From the NCBI GenBank assembly GCA_045605365.1, contig JAZUPV010000096.1, positions 1 through 13,712 on the forward strand: a stretch of DNA of 13,712 bases, given 5' to 3'. The notes beneath the pieces were generated by a model. That model made no database searches, was not told the DNA's origin, and was given only the letters and a program-made list of their open reading frames with translations. Positions within the stretch are counted from its first letter, which is position 1. Each line of letters begins with the position of its first letter. Shown in pieces: positions 8,201 to 13,670 of this stretch. The DNA comes from CAKVLS01 sp045605365 (GTDB taxonomy: Bacteria; Bacillota; Clostridia; Christensenellales; UBA1242). A program made the position numbers and the translations under genes.

Positions 8201-8728
8201 GTCGCTGGTTATAAATACATCTAATATGTCTCCACGTAGAGAATATTCACCTTTTTCTTCTACTCTATCTACTCTACGATAACCCATACTAGCAAGCAGT
8301 GCCGCTGTGTCAGATAGAGAGTATTCTTTGCCAGTTTGTAAGATAAGGGCGTTAGACTTATAAACTTGTTTTGTTGGTAGTTGTTGCAACAATACTTGTG
8401 GTAAAACAACTAATGCGTCTAAAGAACCTTCTACAATAGCATTAAGGGCAGAGACATACTCTAAAAATAGCGGATTGGTCTTTTCATTAACACCAAAGAT
8501 AGATGGTAGCTTGTCTGACAAAATATAACAACGTTTGCCTAGGGCACGGAGTTGTTTTTGGATATTTTTTGCAACGAAAAAATCAGGAGCGACATAAAGT
8601 AGATGTTTCTCCTGTAATAGACTATTTGATATAAAGCCCCTTTCTCCAACACCAAGACCACTAACTGAGATGTGTCTTTCGGTATTGACTAGGCTTTGTA
8701 ATTTTTTTATATTAATAAAACTATACAT
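5297..8728 (-). CDS. mfd: transcription-repair coupling factor Mfd
   Basis: Mfd is a DNA translocase that pushes stalled RNA polymerase off damaged template and recruits UvrA. At 1143 residues the gene is full length. An N-terminal UvrB-like region (to about 200, with EKGEYSLRGDILDVF) is followed by the RNA-polymerase-binding CarD-like domain from about 484 (VGDYVVHQTHGIGKC). The helicase core has Walker A GDVGFGKTE near 630, the DEEQRFGV box near 730 and SATPIPRT near 760. The second lobe has IENGVDLP and QLYQLRGRIGRS. The translocation motif and C-terminal TRCF domain follow (MRDLEIRGAGDILG, then EQSGHMEKVGYDLY). All catalytic motifs are intact. It starts two bases after the pth stop codon with only a weak AAATAAG ribosome site, so translation is probably coupled to pth. 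The pth-mfd pairing is standard in Firmicutes. Confidence 0.97.
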   Translation of the reverse strand: MYSFINIKKLQSLVNTERHISVSGLGVGERGFISNSLLQEKHLLYVAPDFFVAKNIQKQLRALGKRCYILSDKLPSIFGVNEKTNPLFLEYVSALNAIVEGSLDALVVLPQVLLQQLPTKQVYKSNALILQTGKEYSLSDTAALLASMGYRRVDRVEEKGEYSLRGDILDVFITSDNFATRLSFFGDEIESIKLFDPSTLKTISEKQQIKLLPNSLVFINDEIKQNVISTIKAFVNKQNLNPSETLRLNEVVSNQIDFIENNITISTAFVAPFIDYYKASIIDYFTQDDLIIFDEPKIICDTIATTIAELDNWYAEFEQAGEVLSRHRDFYKQKQQVFDNIDDKFLLSFMRVSNQNKIFVPQNIMTFRCLPTQKYFNDWSSLGYELNVYDKNKTTVFLSCGCALTYNKIKGMLDGFGVKYNEVKILDDLVDFEINISATNIPLSAGFYEDGFVLIGSDDLNQTPIKEQSEQKKTETKPAYLPKVGDYVVHQTHGIGKCIGIQKLKLTTSLHDYIVIEYLGGDILYLPTENTDQISAYVGDFAPKCNKIGGTEFFKTKQKVKSSVKKMALDLVKIYSQRQATKGFVYSQDSYLQQAFENAFPYTYTTDQSEAITQIKRDMESTRIVDRLVCGDVGFGKTEVALCAAYKAITDGKQVAIICPTTILCEQHYNTCVSRMKDFMVRVGVINRFKTKSEQTRILDDLKKGDIDIICGTHRLLSNDVKFKDLGLLILDEEQRFGVEDKEKLKSIKNNVDVITLSATPIPRTLYMSLVGIRDISFLNTPPKDRINTETFVLDYSDKLLVDACKKELARGGQVLIVYNKVQTIYDFYAKISKLLPEATIGVAHGQMQPKELEDSIYKLYTKQTQILISTVLIENGVDLPFANTLVVIDADKLGLSQLYQLRGRIGRSTRSSYAYFTFERNKVLSTEAYRRLDALMEFSEMGSGYKIAMRDLEIRGAGDILGAEQSGHMEKVGYDLYIKLLNEAVKEIKGEVVEESRDVKLDIAINAYIPQDYIVGDENRIIYYTKISKLKSLQELEELSKEMQDNFGQLPTVTEQLLKVAYIKSLCQKLLIKNISIQSFGAKIVFYADVVEQKWYKNLEDCGKLLRINANKLPEIFIDYTYSLQKTQDEVIKFLSNLSQNQ

Positions 8729-8730
8729 AC

Positions 8731-9267
8731 TTATTTTTGGTTGATGTCGTTATCAATGACACCAAGAACTTTGTCTGCGGCTTGCTCTAAGGCAGGCGAG
8801 ATAACTTGCATTTTTTCTTGACTGATTGGGCTAAGAACAAAAGTTGCTAGGTCTACACTACGGTCAACCCCAGCGCCGATTTTTACTCGTCTAAAACCTT
8901 CTCCAATGTGAGCTAAGATATTGCGCAAGCCATTGTGTGTACCTGCGCTACCGTGTTCACGATAACGTGTAACACCAGGTTCAAGGTCTATATCGTCGCA
9001 CAATACAATGACTTGGTTAGGCTTTAGTTTATATTCTTGGACATATTTTACAACACTTTCGCCACTTAGATTCATAAAAGTTAGTGGTTTTGTCAAAAGA
9101 AGTGTCTCGCCTTTGTATTTGGCTTGGGCAAGGTTTGCGTTAAATTTTGTTTTGGTAAACTCAACACCTAGCTTGTCCGCCAATATGTCTATGCTCATAT
9201 AACCTAAATTGTGATATGTCTTTAGGTATTTGTCCCCTGGATTGCCCAGACCTACTATTAGATACAT
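8731..9267 (-). CDS. pth: peptidyl-tRNA hydrolase
   Basis: This enzyme cleaves peptidyl-tRNA released prematurely from ribosomes, recycling the tRNA. The 178-residue protein has the full Pth signature: LIVGLGNPG at the start with Asn9, TYHNLGY with the catalytic His19, TFMNLSG (Asn66), DDIDLEPG (Asp91) and GTHNGLRN (Asn112). These correspond to E. coli Asn10, His20, Asn68, Asp93 and Asn114. The start ATG lies one base after the stop codon of the GlmU acetyltransferase-like gene and has an AAAGGA ribosome site inside that gene's last codons. The gene is followed two bases later by mfd. In B. subtilis prs and ctc lie between glmU and pth; neither is present here. Confidence 0.97.
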   Translation of the reverse strand: MYLIVGLGNPGDKYLKTYHNLGYMSIDILADKLGVEFTKTKFNANLAQAKYKGETLLLTKPLTFMNLSGESVVKYVQEYKLKPNQVIVLCDDIDLEPGVTRYREHGSAGTHNGLRNILAHIGEGFRRVKIGAGVDRSVDLATFVLSPISQEKMQVISPALEQAADKVLGVIDNDINQK

Positions 9268-9268
9268 A

Positions 9269-9844
9269 TTATTTCCTTTTTGGTTTTTCTATTTGTTTTG
9301 AACGAGCGATACAAAAGGTATCTTTGTCTAAACTTTTTGTAACAGTTGACCCCGCCGCCACAAAACAATCATCTTGGATAGTGATAGGTGCGATAAGGTT
9401 GACATTGCTACCTATAAACACATTATCGCCTACAATAGTTTTGTGTTTGTTAACACCGTCATAATTGCAAAACACAACACCACAGCCTAAGTTGCAATTT
9501 TTGCCAATGGTAGCGTCCCCCACATAAGTAAGGTGGGCTATTTTTGTCTTTTCTCCAACGAAGCTATTTTTTATCTCGACAAAGTTGCCTATACGAACAT
9601 TATCAGATACTGTAGTGTTGTTTCTTAAGTGGGCATTGGGTCCAATACTAACATTATTGCCTACAATACTACAATTAATTGTAGAAGACATAATAGTACA
9701 GTTATTGCCTACTATACTATCAATTATAAGGTTGTTTGGGTACAATATTGTACCGCTTTTTATAATACATTTGCCAATAATGGTGTTGTTGTCATAAATA
9801 ACAACGTCTTTTTCTATAACTGCTTGTGGATCTATATAACTCAT
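9269..9844 (-). CDS. stand-alone GlmU-type acetyltransferase (left-handed beta-helix)
   Basis: This 191-residue protein corresponds to the C-terminal half of GlmU, the domain that acetylates glucosamine-1-phosphate with acetyl-CoA on the way to UDP-GlcNAc. It is made of hexapeptide repeats of the left-handed beta-helix and is expected to trimerise. From Arg74 to Lys133 every main active-site residue of E. coli GlmU is present at identical spacing. Arg74, Lys92, His104 (general base), Tyr107, Asn118, Asn127, Tyr128 and Lys133 match Arg333, Lys351, His363, Tyr366, Asn377, Asn386, Tyr387 and Lys392. Recognisable stretches are IGNFVEIKNS, HLTYVGDATIGKN and CNYDGVNKHKT. There is no uridylyltransferase domain. 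I favour the ATG at 9844 (MSYIDPQAVI), because the helix begins there; an in-frame GTG at 9868 would add eight residues. Neither has a clear ribosome site. It lies 35 bases after a second GlmU-like gene. Confidence 0.85.
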   Translation of the reverse strand: MSYIDPQAVIEKDVVIYDNNTIIGKCIIKSGTILYPNNLIIDSIVGNNCTIMSSTINCSIVGNNVSIGPNAHLRNNTTVSDNVRIGNFVEIKNSFVGEKTKIAHLTYVGDATIGKNCNLGCGVVFCNYDGVNKHKTIVGDNVFIGSNVNLIAPITIQDDCFVAAGSTVTKSLDKDTFCIARSKQIEKPKRK

Positions 9845-9858
9845 ATATAGTATATATG
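9842..9858. repeat. 17-base perfect palindrome over the GlmU-acetyltransferase start codon
   Basis: CATATATA (9842-9849) and TATATATG (9851-9858) are perfect inverted arms around one central base. The start codon of the acetyltransferase gene (9844-9842) is the end of one arm. In RNA a few base pairs could form with a 3-5 base loop and mask the start codon; in DNA it could be a dyad operator. It is pure A/T apart from the ends and centre, so it may have no function. Confidence 0.5.
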
Positions 9859-9879
9859 TCACACCCACTGTTATAGTTA

Positions 9880-10677
9880 CTATTGAATTATCTTTTCAAA
9901 AGGTCCAAGTTTTGTACCGGCTGGTACTTTAGAATTTTTTATCACGCTATACATAATAGTACAGTCGTCATCAATAATTGAATTTTCTATATAGTTATTT
10001 GGCAATAGTTTTACATTGTTGCCAATATAACACACACCATATAGATGGTTGTTAGGATAAATCACTACGCCTTGCTCGATAGTAACATCTGCATATATTG
10101 TGGTAGTTGTTGCGTCCATTATTCTAACACCGTTGTTTAGGTGAAAACTTATAATTCTATTTTTTAAAATATCTTCAATTAGCATAAGTTGTTTGTTGTT
10201 AAAAGCAGTCATAAAGTCTTCTTCGTCAAAATATCTAGGTTCTGCGGTGTATATTTTGTCAGCATTTTTGACAAAGTCTGTATTGAAGACATAACCACGT
10301 GTTAGTTTGCATACGCTTGTTTGCTTAAGTAATGCATAATCAATAACATCTTTTACGGTAGTTGATTTTAACAAAGGCGTATCGCTATAAACTACAAAGG
10401 TATATTCGCTATCGTCAAGATGTGGTTTGATAGTTTGCAAAACGTCACTTGAGTTATCATAAGGCACCAAAGTTGTCTTATAATCTTGACAAGCAAGTTT
10501 GACCCAATCAAGCATAGATTTGCCCAGTAGGTCTATCTCATACGGCTTGTCTACACCGACAAAATTTTTGTTATTTACTAACAAAATGATAACAGAAACA
10601 CTCTGTTTTTTGTCTGCGACTTTTTGTACATTAAGTTCTTTTTCTAAATCAATAGAAGTCATTGTTAAAGTTTCCAT
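9880..10677 (-). CDS. GlmU-like protein with degenerate uridylyltransferase domain and truncated beta-helix
   Basis: This 265-residue protein can be aligned to GlmU from end to end of what it has, but it is changed in both halves. The N-terminal part (about 25-180) keeps a GlmU-like layout: a strand SVIILLV, then LLGKSMLDWV, then FVVYSDTPLL, whose Asp99 is in the position of the metal-binding Asp105. The UTP-binding loop LAAGxGTRM is replaced by LLVNNKNFV, and the stretch between the Asp and the end of the domain is about 60 residues shorter. Synthesis of UDP-GlcNAc is therefore unlikely here. The C-terminal part (191-265) is a few beta-helix turns ending abruptly at KLGPFEKIIQ, just where GlmU would continue with its acetyltransferase site. 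The next gene supplies a complete acetyltransferase helix. Either the ATG at 10677 or the one at 10662 may be used; see the promoter entry. It could be a partner or regulator of the acetyltransferase, or a decaying copy. Confidence 0.65.
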   Translation of the reverse strand: METLTMTSIDLEKELNVQKVADKKQSVSVIILLVNNKNFVGVDKPYEIDLLGKSMLDWVKLACQDYKTTLVPYDNSSDVLQTIKPHLDDSEYTFVVYSDTPLLKSTTVKDVIDYALLKQTSVCKLTRGYVFNTDFVKNADKIYTAEPRYFDEEDFMTAFNNKQLMLIEDILKNRIISFHLNNGVRIMDATTTTIYADVTIEQGVVIYPNNHLYGVCYIGNNVKLLPNNYIENSIIDDDCTIMYSVIKNSKVPAGTKLGPFEKIIQ

Positions 10678-10683
10678 ATCAAT

Positions 10684-10712
10684 ATTTTAACAACTAACGT
10701 TTTAATTGTCAA
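10684..10712 (-). promoter_or_regulatory. strong sigma-A promoter for the GlmU-like/pth/mfd operon
   Basis: On the minus strand, TTGACA (10712-10707) is a perfect -35. A spacer of exactly 17 bases leads to TAAAAT (10689-10684), one base off the -10 consensus. Counting from the -10 puts the transcription start at about 10677, the A of the first ATG of the GlmU-like gene. The transcript would then be leaderless, or translation would begin at the in-frame ATG at 10662 behind GGAA. I see no terminator between tadA and this promoter. Confidence 0.8.
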
Positions 10713-10732
10713 TGCAATAATTTTTTAGCTGT

Positions 10733-11185
10733 TTATTCTCCTTTATGACGTTTTGTTTTGAAAAAATTTGACATAAGCTCTGCGCACTGTTGCTCCATAA
10801 CACCACCTACTACTTGCGGGTTGTGGTTGAATCTGTCGTCCTGTAGCAGATTGTATATACTACCTACACAGCCACGCTTTTTGTCATAAGCGCCGAAGAC
10901 AACTTGTTTTAGCCTAGCGTTGATGATAGCGCCTGCACACATAGGGCAAGGCTCAAGTGTCACATAAAGTTCGCACTCTGTCAGTCTAAAAGTTTTTAGC
11001 TTTTTGCAGGCTTTGTCTATTGCCAAAAGTTCTGCGTGGTATAGAGCATTTTGCTTTTTTTCTCGTTTGTTGTATGCTTGTGCGATAACTTTGCCATTTT
11101 TGACTATAACAGCGCCTACGGGTACTTCGTCTTTTTTGAAAGCTTTTTGCGCTTGTAACAATGCTAGACTCATATAGTGGTTCAT
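10733..11185 (-). CDS. tadA: tRNA-specific adenosine deaminase (A34 to inosine)
   Basis: TadA converts adenosine 34 of tRNA-Arg(ACG) to inosine so that one tRNA reads three arginine codons. The 150-residue length is normal. The zinc deaminase site is complete: HAE (His50, catalytic Glu52) and PCPMC (Cys80 and Cys83). The TadA-specific surroundings EVPVGAVIV (20-28), the NLL and FNHNP segment near 112-123 and the C-terminal FFKTKR identify it over cytidine or guanine deaminases. The start ATG overlaps the TGA of the M14 peptidase gene by four bases (ATGA), with GGAG inside that gene's last codons. Translation is thus probably coupled. In many Firmicutes tadA sits near dnaX/recR; here it ends a unit with rlmH and an envelope peptidase. 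Confidence 0.95.
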   Translation of the reverse strand: MNHYMSLALLQAQKAFKKDEVPVGAVIVKNGKVIAQAYNKREKKQNALYHAELLAIDKACKKLKTFRLTECELYVTLEPCPMCAGAIINARLKQVVFGAYDKKRGCVGSIYNLLQDDRFNHNPQVVGGVMEQQCAELMSNFFKTKRHKGE

Positions 11186-12021
11186 AATTTCTCCAGTTGT
11201 TTAAGTGCGACAAGTGGCACTTCTAAGTTTTTGTTAATAATATCTTTAAGACTAGTCAGTGGCAAAGGGTGAGATAATTTGTCACTGCCTACTTCGATAG
11301 TAAAAGCCGGTATGTTAAGATACGTTGTACAATAGTCTTTGTACCCACCACTACTATTTTTGGTCAATATTGGTTGATAACCGGTAAGGTTTGATAGGGC
11401 TTTTGCTATATTATAATCTCTTAATAAAGTTTGCTTATCTTGACCTAAAAAACCATAATAGATAACTTCACCTTTTAAGTGATAACTTATTGTCATATCT
11501 GGCTTTATTTTTTGAGTAAAATCTACTAGGGCTTTTGTTTCTGGTTCGCTATGGGGATAAGGGCCTATATAGTTTTGATAATTAGGAGTGACAATATTAT
11601 ACTTGCCACTACCCCAGTTGGCGTCAAAGTTGGTGTTTAGGTCGACACCGTTTATATTGCTTTTGAATAATTGATAATTGTTGGCTTTATTTGTTGTCGA
11701 CAAGAAGCTTTTTGTTTTAGTTTTAAAACCGCCCTCTCCGTCCAAGACCAATTTTACGCCGTCGCAGTTTACTAGCGGTATAAAGTAAATAACGCCGTCA
11801 AAATACATATTTTTAAGGTGTTTTATCTGTTCTATAACGAGTAGAGTTGTTAGATATTCTCTAGCGTGTATAGATGCTTGTATGATAAGTTTTTTTGTAG
11901 GGTTTTGCCCTAAAACAAAACACCAAATATCTTTGCCTAGAACTGTTTTGCCTATGCTAAAATATTTGGTAGTTTTTCTTAAAGTATTAAGTTGTTTTGT
12001 TAAGTCTTGATAGTTAATAAT
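11182..12021 (-). CDS. M14-family zinc carboxypeptidase/endopeptidase with an apparent ATT start
   Basis: The coding frame extends well upstream of its first ATG (11808). Between the in-frame stops at 12054-12049 and that ATG there is no ATG, GTG, TTG or CTG. The stretch nevertheless encodes an essential part of the fold, IQASIHAREYLTTLLV, which holds the zinc ligands His52 and Glu55. The third ligand is His181 (TISYHLKGEVIYY) and the general base is Glu243 (FTIEVGS). GPYPHSEPETKAL is also typical of M14. GGAG (12030-12027) lies 2, 5 and 8 bases before three consecutive ATT codons. I chose the second (12021), giving 279 residues; the third (12018) is equally possible. The likely role is cleavage of peptide cross-bridges or gamma-D-Glu-diamino acid bonds in wall peptides, as in related B. 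subtilis enzymes. I see no signal peptide, so it may act in the cytoplasm on recycled muropeptides. The usual Arg in GVDLNRNF is Thr130 here. Confidence 0.85.
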   Translation of the reverse strand: MINYQDLTKQLNTLRKTTKYFSIGKTVLGKDIWCFVLGQNPTKKLIIQASIHAREYLTTLLVIEQIKHLKNMYFDGVIYFIPLVNCDGVKLVLDGEGGFKTKTKSFLSTTNKANNYQLFKSNINGVDLNTNFDANWGSGKYNIVTPNYQNYIGPYPHSEPETKALVDFTQKIKPDMTISYHLKGEVIYYGFLGQDKQTLLRDYNIAKALSNLTGYQPILTKNSSGGYKDYCTTYLNIPAFTIEVGSDKLSHPLPLTSLKDIINKNLEVPLVALKQLEKL

Positions 12022-12029
12022 AATATCTC

Positions 12030-12503
12030 CTACTTGTGATAAGTTATATTATTATTTATACACATTGCTCTGTAAATTTGTTCCAACAAAATAACTCTCA
12101 TAAGTTGGTGTGGGAAGGTAAATTTAGAAAAACTAAGTCGCATATTGGCTTTGGCTTTTATGCTGTCGTCTAAACCGTGAGAGCTACCTATAACAAAAGT
12201 TATTTGACTATCTGTGTTTGAGATTTTTTGTATAATATCAGCAAACTCCACACTGTCATATTGCTTGCCTAATACGTCAAGCACTATGATATAGCCTGCC
12301 AAATGTTTTGAGATAGATTGAGCTTCGGTTTTTAGAGCTTTTTGTATACTTTGAGTAGAGTTGGCGTTTTCTATTTTACATTCACTACACTCTACATTTT
12401 CTATTTTACAAAACTTGCCGAGTCTTTTTATATATTCGTTTTGAGCTAGAGACAAGTATTGTTCTTTTAGGTTGCCGACGCTAACTATTTTTATCTTTAT
12501 CAT
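12030..12503 (-). CDS. rlmH: 23S rRNA (pseudouridine1915-N3)-methyltransferase RlmH
   Basis: RlmH is a SPOUT-class enzyme that methylates pseudouridine 1915 in helix 69 of 23S rRNA using S-adenosylmethionine. The 157-residue length is standard. The knot region shows YIIVLDVLGK (71-80) and FVIGSSHGL (103-111). The nearly invariant C-terminus SFSKFTFPHQLMRVILLEQ is followed by YRA and ends in YHK. One oddity is that the SAM-loop GGxxG is written G-S-S-H-G here (Ser107 in place of the second Gly). The start ATG overlaps the stop of the CPBP protease gene by four bases (ATGA), with a G-rich site just before it. The ribosome site of the M14 peptidase gene overlaps the rlmH stop codon. Confidence 0.96.
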   Translation of the reverse strand: MIKIKIVSVGNLKEQYLSLAQNEYIKRLGKFCKIENVECSECKIENANSTQSIQKALKTEAQSISKHLAGYIIVLDVLGKQYDSVEFADIIQKISNTDSQITFVIGSSHGLDDSIKAKANMRLSFSKFTFPHQLMRVILLEQIYRAMCINNNITYHK

Positions 12504-13648
12504 AACAACCCCCAGATAAATGTAAAGACTGTTATTGATATAGTTAACACAAGCGAACCTATAAGCAACATAAGTTCGCTTAAGGTAAATTTTTTAGAAG
12601 AACTTTCTTCTTGAGTAAAGACTGGTTGTTTTTTATTATCTTTTACTCCGTTATATTTGTTTAACATAGAATTTAACATTTCTAAGTTGTTGATGTATGT
12701 ATTAGAAAAAGGCTGAGCATTAGGGTCGATTTGTTTTAATTGTTCTTTTTCTTTGGCGGTTGTTTCTATCTTCATAGCACTATTGAACAACTGTCGAACT
12801 TTTTTGATACGCATCTCTTTAAGCAATAGATAGTAGAATAATAGCAACAAACCAACAAGGCAAGACAAGAACAAGAAACTCGAAATAAACGCATTAAATG
12901 TGCCGCCGCCTATGATGATTTTTTCTATAGCAGGTAGTATGCCACCACCAAAAATCTTGTTATTGGTAGCGTAATTTAGATAGATACTAAGACCGTTGTT
13001 TAAAAAGTGTATTATCATACCAGGATAAATACTCTTGCAAATAACACACCCCATAGCCATCAAAAAGCCAAGTATTGTCGCATAGAAAAATTGGTTAACG
13101 TTAAGGTGCAATAATCCAAACAACAATGAAGATAAGATAACTGCCTTTTTTAAGCCTAGTTTAGAATATCCGCCAAGCAATAAACCCCTATGCAAGTTTT
13201 CTTCGCACACGGCAGGTAGCAAAGCAACTAATAACAGTTCTAACAACAACCCGCCCGCACCGGCACTTGCTCCACCGGCAGAGTTAGAAGGCAAAGTTTC
13301 GTAGCCAAATAGTCGTATAATACTTGAGAAGAATGAAGCTATCGCTAAGTTTAGAAAATAGCAGCATATACCGATAACTATACAATATATAACTGATTTT
13401 GTTGATAGTTTGTTATATCTAAAATCCATAAAGGTTTGTTTAGGTTTTTGTTTGGTAAAAACAGAATACAAAACCAAAGGCAAAACAAACATAATGCCAA
13501 CTTGCAACACAACACTAAATATAATGTCGTATACTGCAGCATTGATAAACGACAAGTCTACAACATTGTCTATAATGTACAAAGTAACAATAAGGCAAGC
13601 ACATATAAAGTATATTAAGTTGACATAAAATACTTTGCTCTTTTTCAT
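12500..13648 (-). CDS. CPBP-family (Rce1/CAAX-type) intramembrane metalloprotease
   Basis: This 382-residue polytopic membrane protein carries the three CPBP motifs. Motif 1 is CEENLHRG (Glu149, Glu150, Arg154), motif 2 is FGLLHLNVNQF (His181), and motif 3 is IIHFLNNG (His214 with following Asn). About eight membrane segments are visible, with the motifs in the middle group. A Gly/Ala/Ser-rich linker around 123-133 precedes motif 1. A cytoplasmic charged loop of roughly 80 residues (about 277-355) separates the last segment (LSELMLLIGSLVLTISITVFTF) from the rest. In bacteria these proteins are linked to bacteriocin immunity, protein processing or regulated proteolysis; the substrate cannot be inferred. 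The start has AAAGGA seven bases upstream. It is the first complete gene of a coupled run with rlmH, the M14 peptidase and tadA. Confidence 0.88.
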   Translation of the reverse strand: MKKSKVFYVNLIYFICACLIVTLYIIDNVVDLSFINAAVYDIIFSVVLQVGIMFVLPLVLYSVFTKQKPKQTFMDFRYNKLSTKSVIYCIVIGICCYFLNLAIASFFSSIIRLFGYETLPSNSAGGASAGAGGLLLELLLVALLPAVCEENLHRGLLLGGYSKLGLKKAVILSSLLFGLLHLNVNQFFYATILGFLMAMGCVICKSIYPGMIIHFLNNGLSIYLNYATNNKIFGGGILPAIEKIIIGGGTFNAFISSFLFLSCLVGLLLLFYYLLLKEMRIKKVRQLFNSAMKIETTAKEKEQLKQIDPNAQPFSNTYINNLEMLNSMLNKYNGVKDNKKQPVFTQEESSSKKFTLSELMLLIGSLVLTISITVFTFIWGLL

Positions 13649-13670
13649 AACAATCCTTTATAATATTTTT

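Noticed and set aside
6892..8282. Several open frames of 60-115 codons antisense to, or in another frame of, mfd
   Set aside because: They lie wholly inside a clearly conserved full-length mfd and show no recognisable domain, so they are shadows.
9269..10677. A single glmU broken by a frameshift or sequencing error
   Set aside because: The two frames repeat the same beta-helix segment and do not continue one another, and the first half has lost its UTP loop. Restoring the frame would not give a normal GlmU.
11182..11808. A truncated, pseudogene-like M14 peptidase starting at the ATG at 11808
   Set aside because: The same frame stays open upstream and encodes the missing IHAREY zinc motif, preceded by a GGAG site, so the gene is complete if a non-standard start is accepted.
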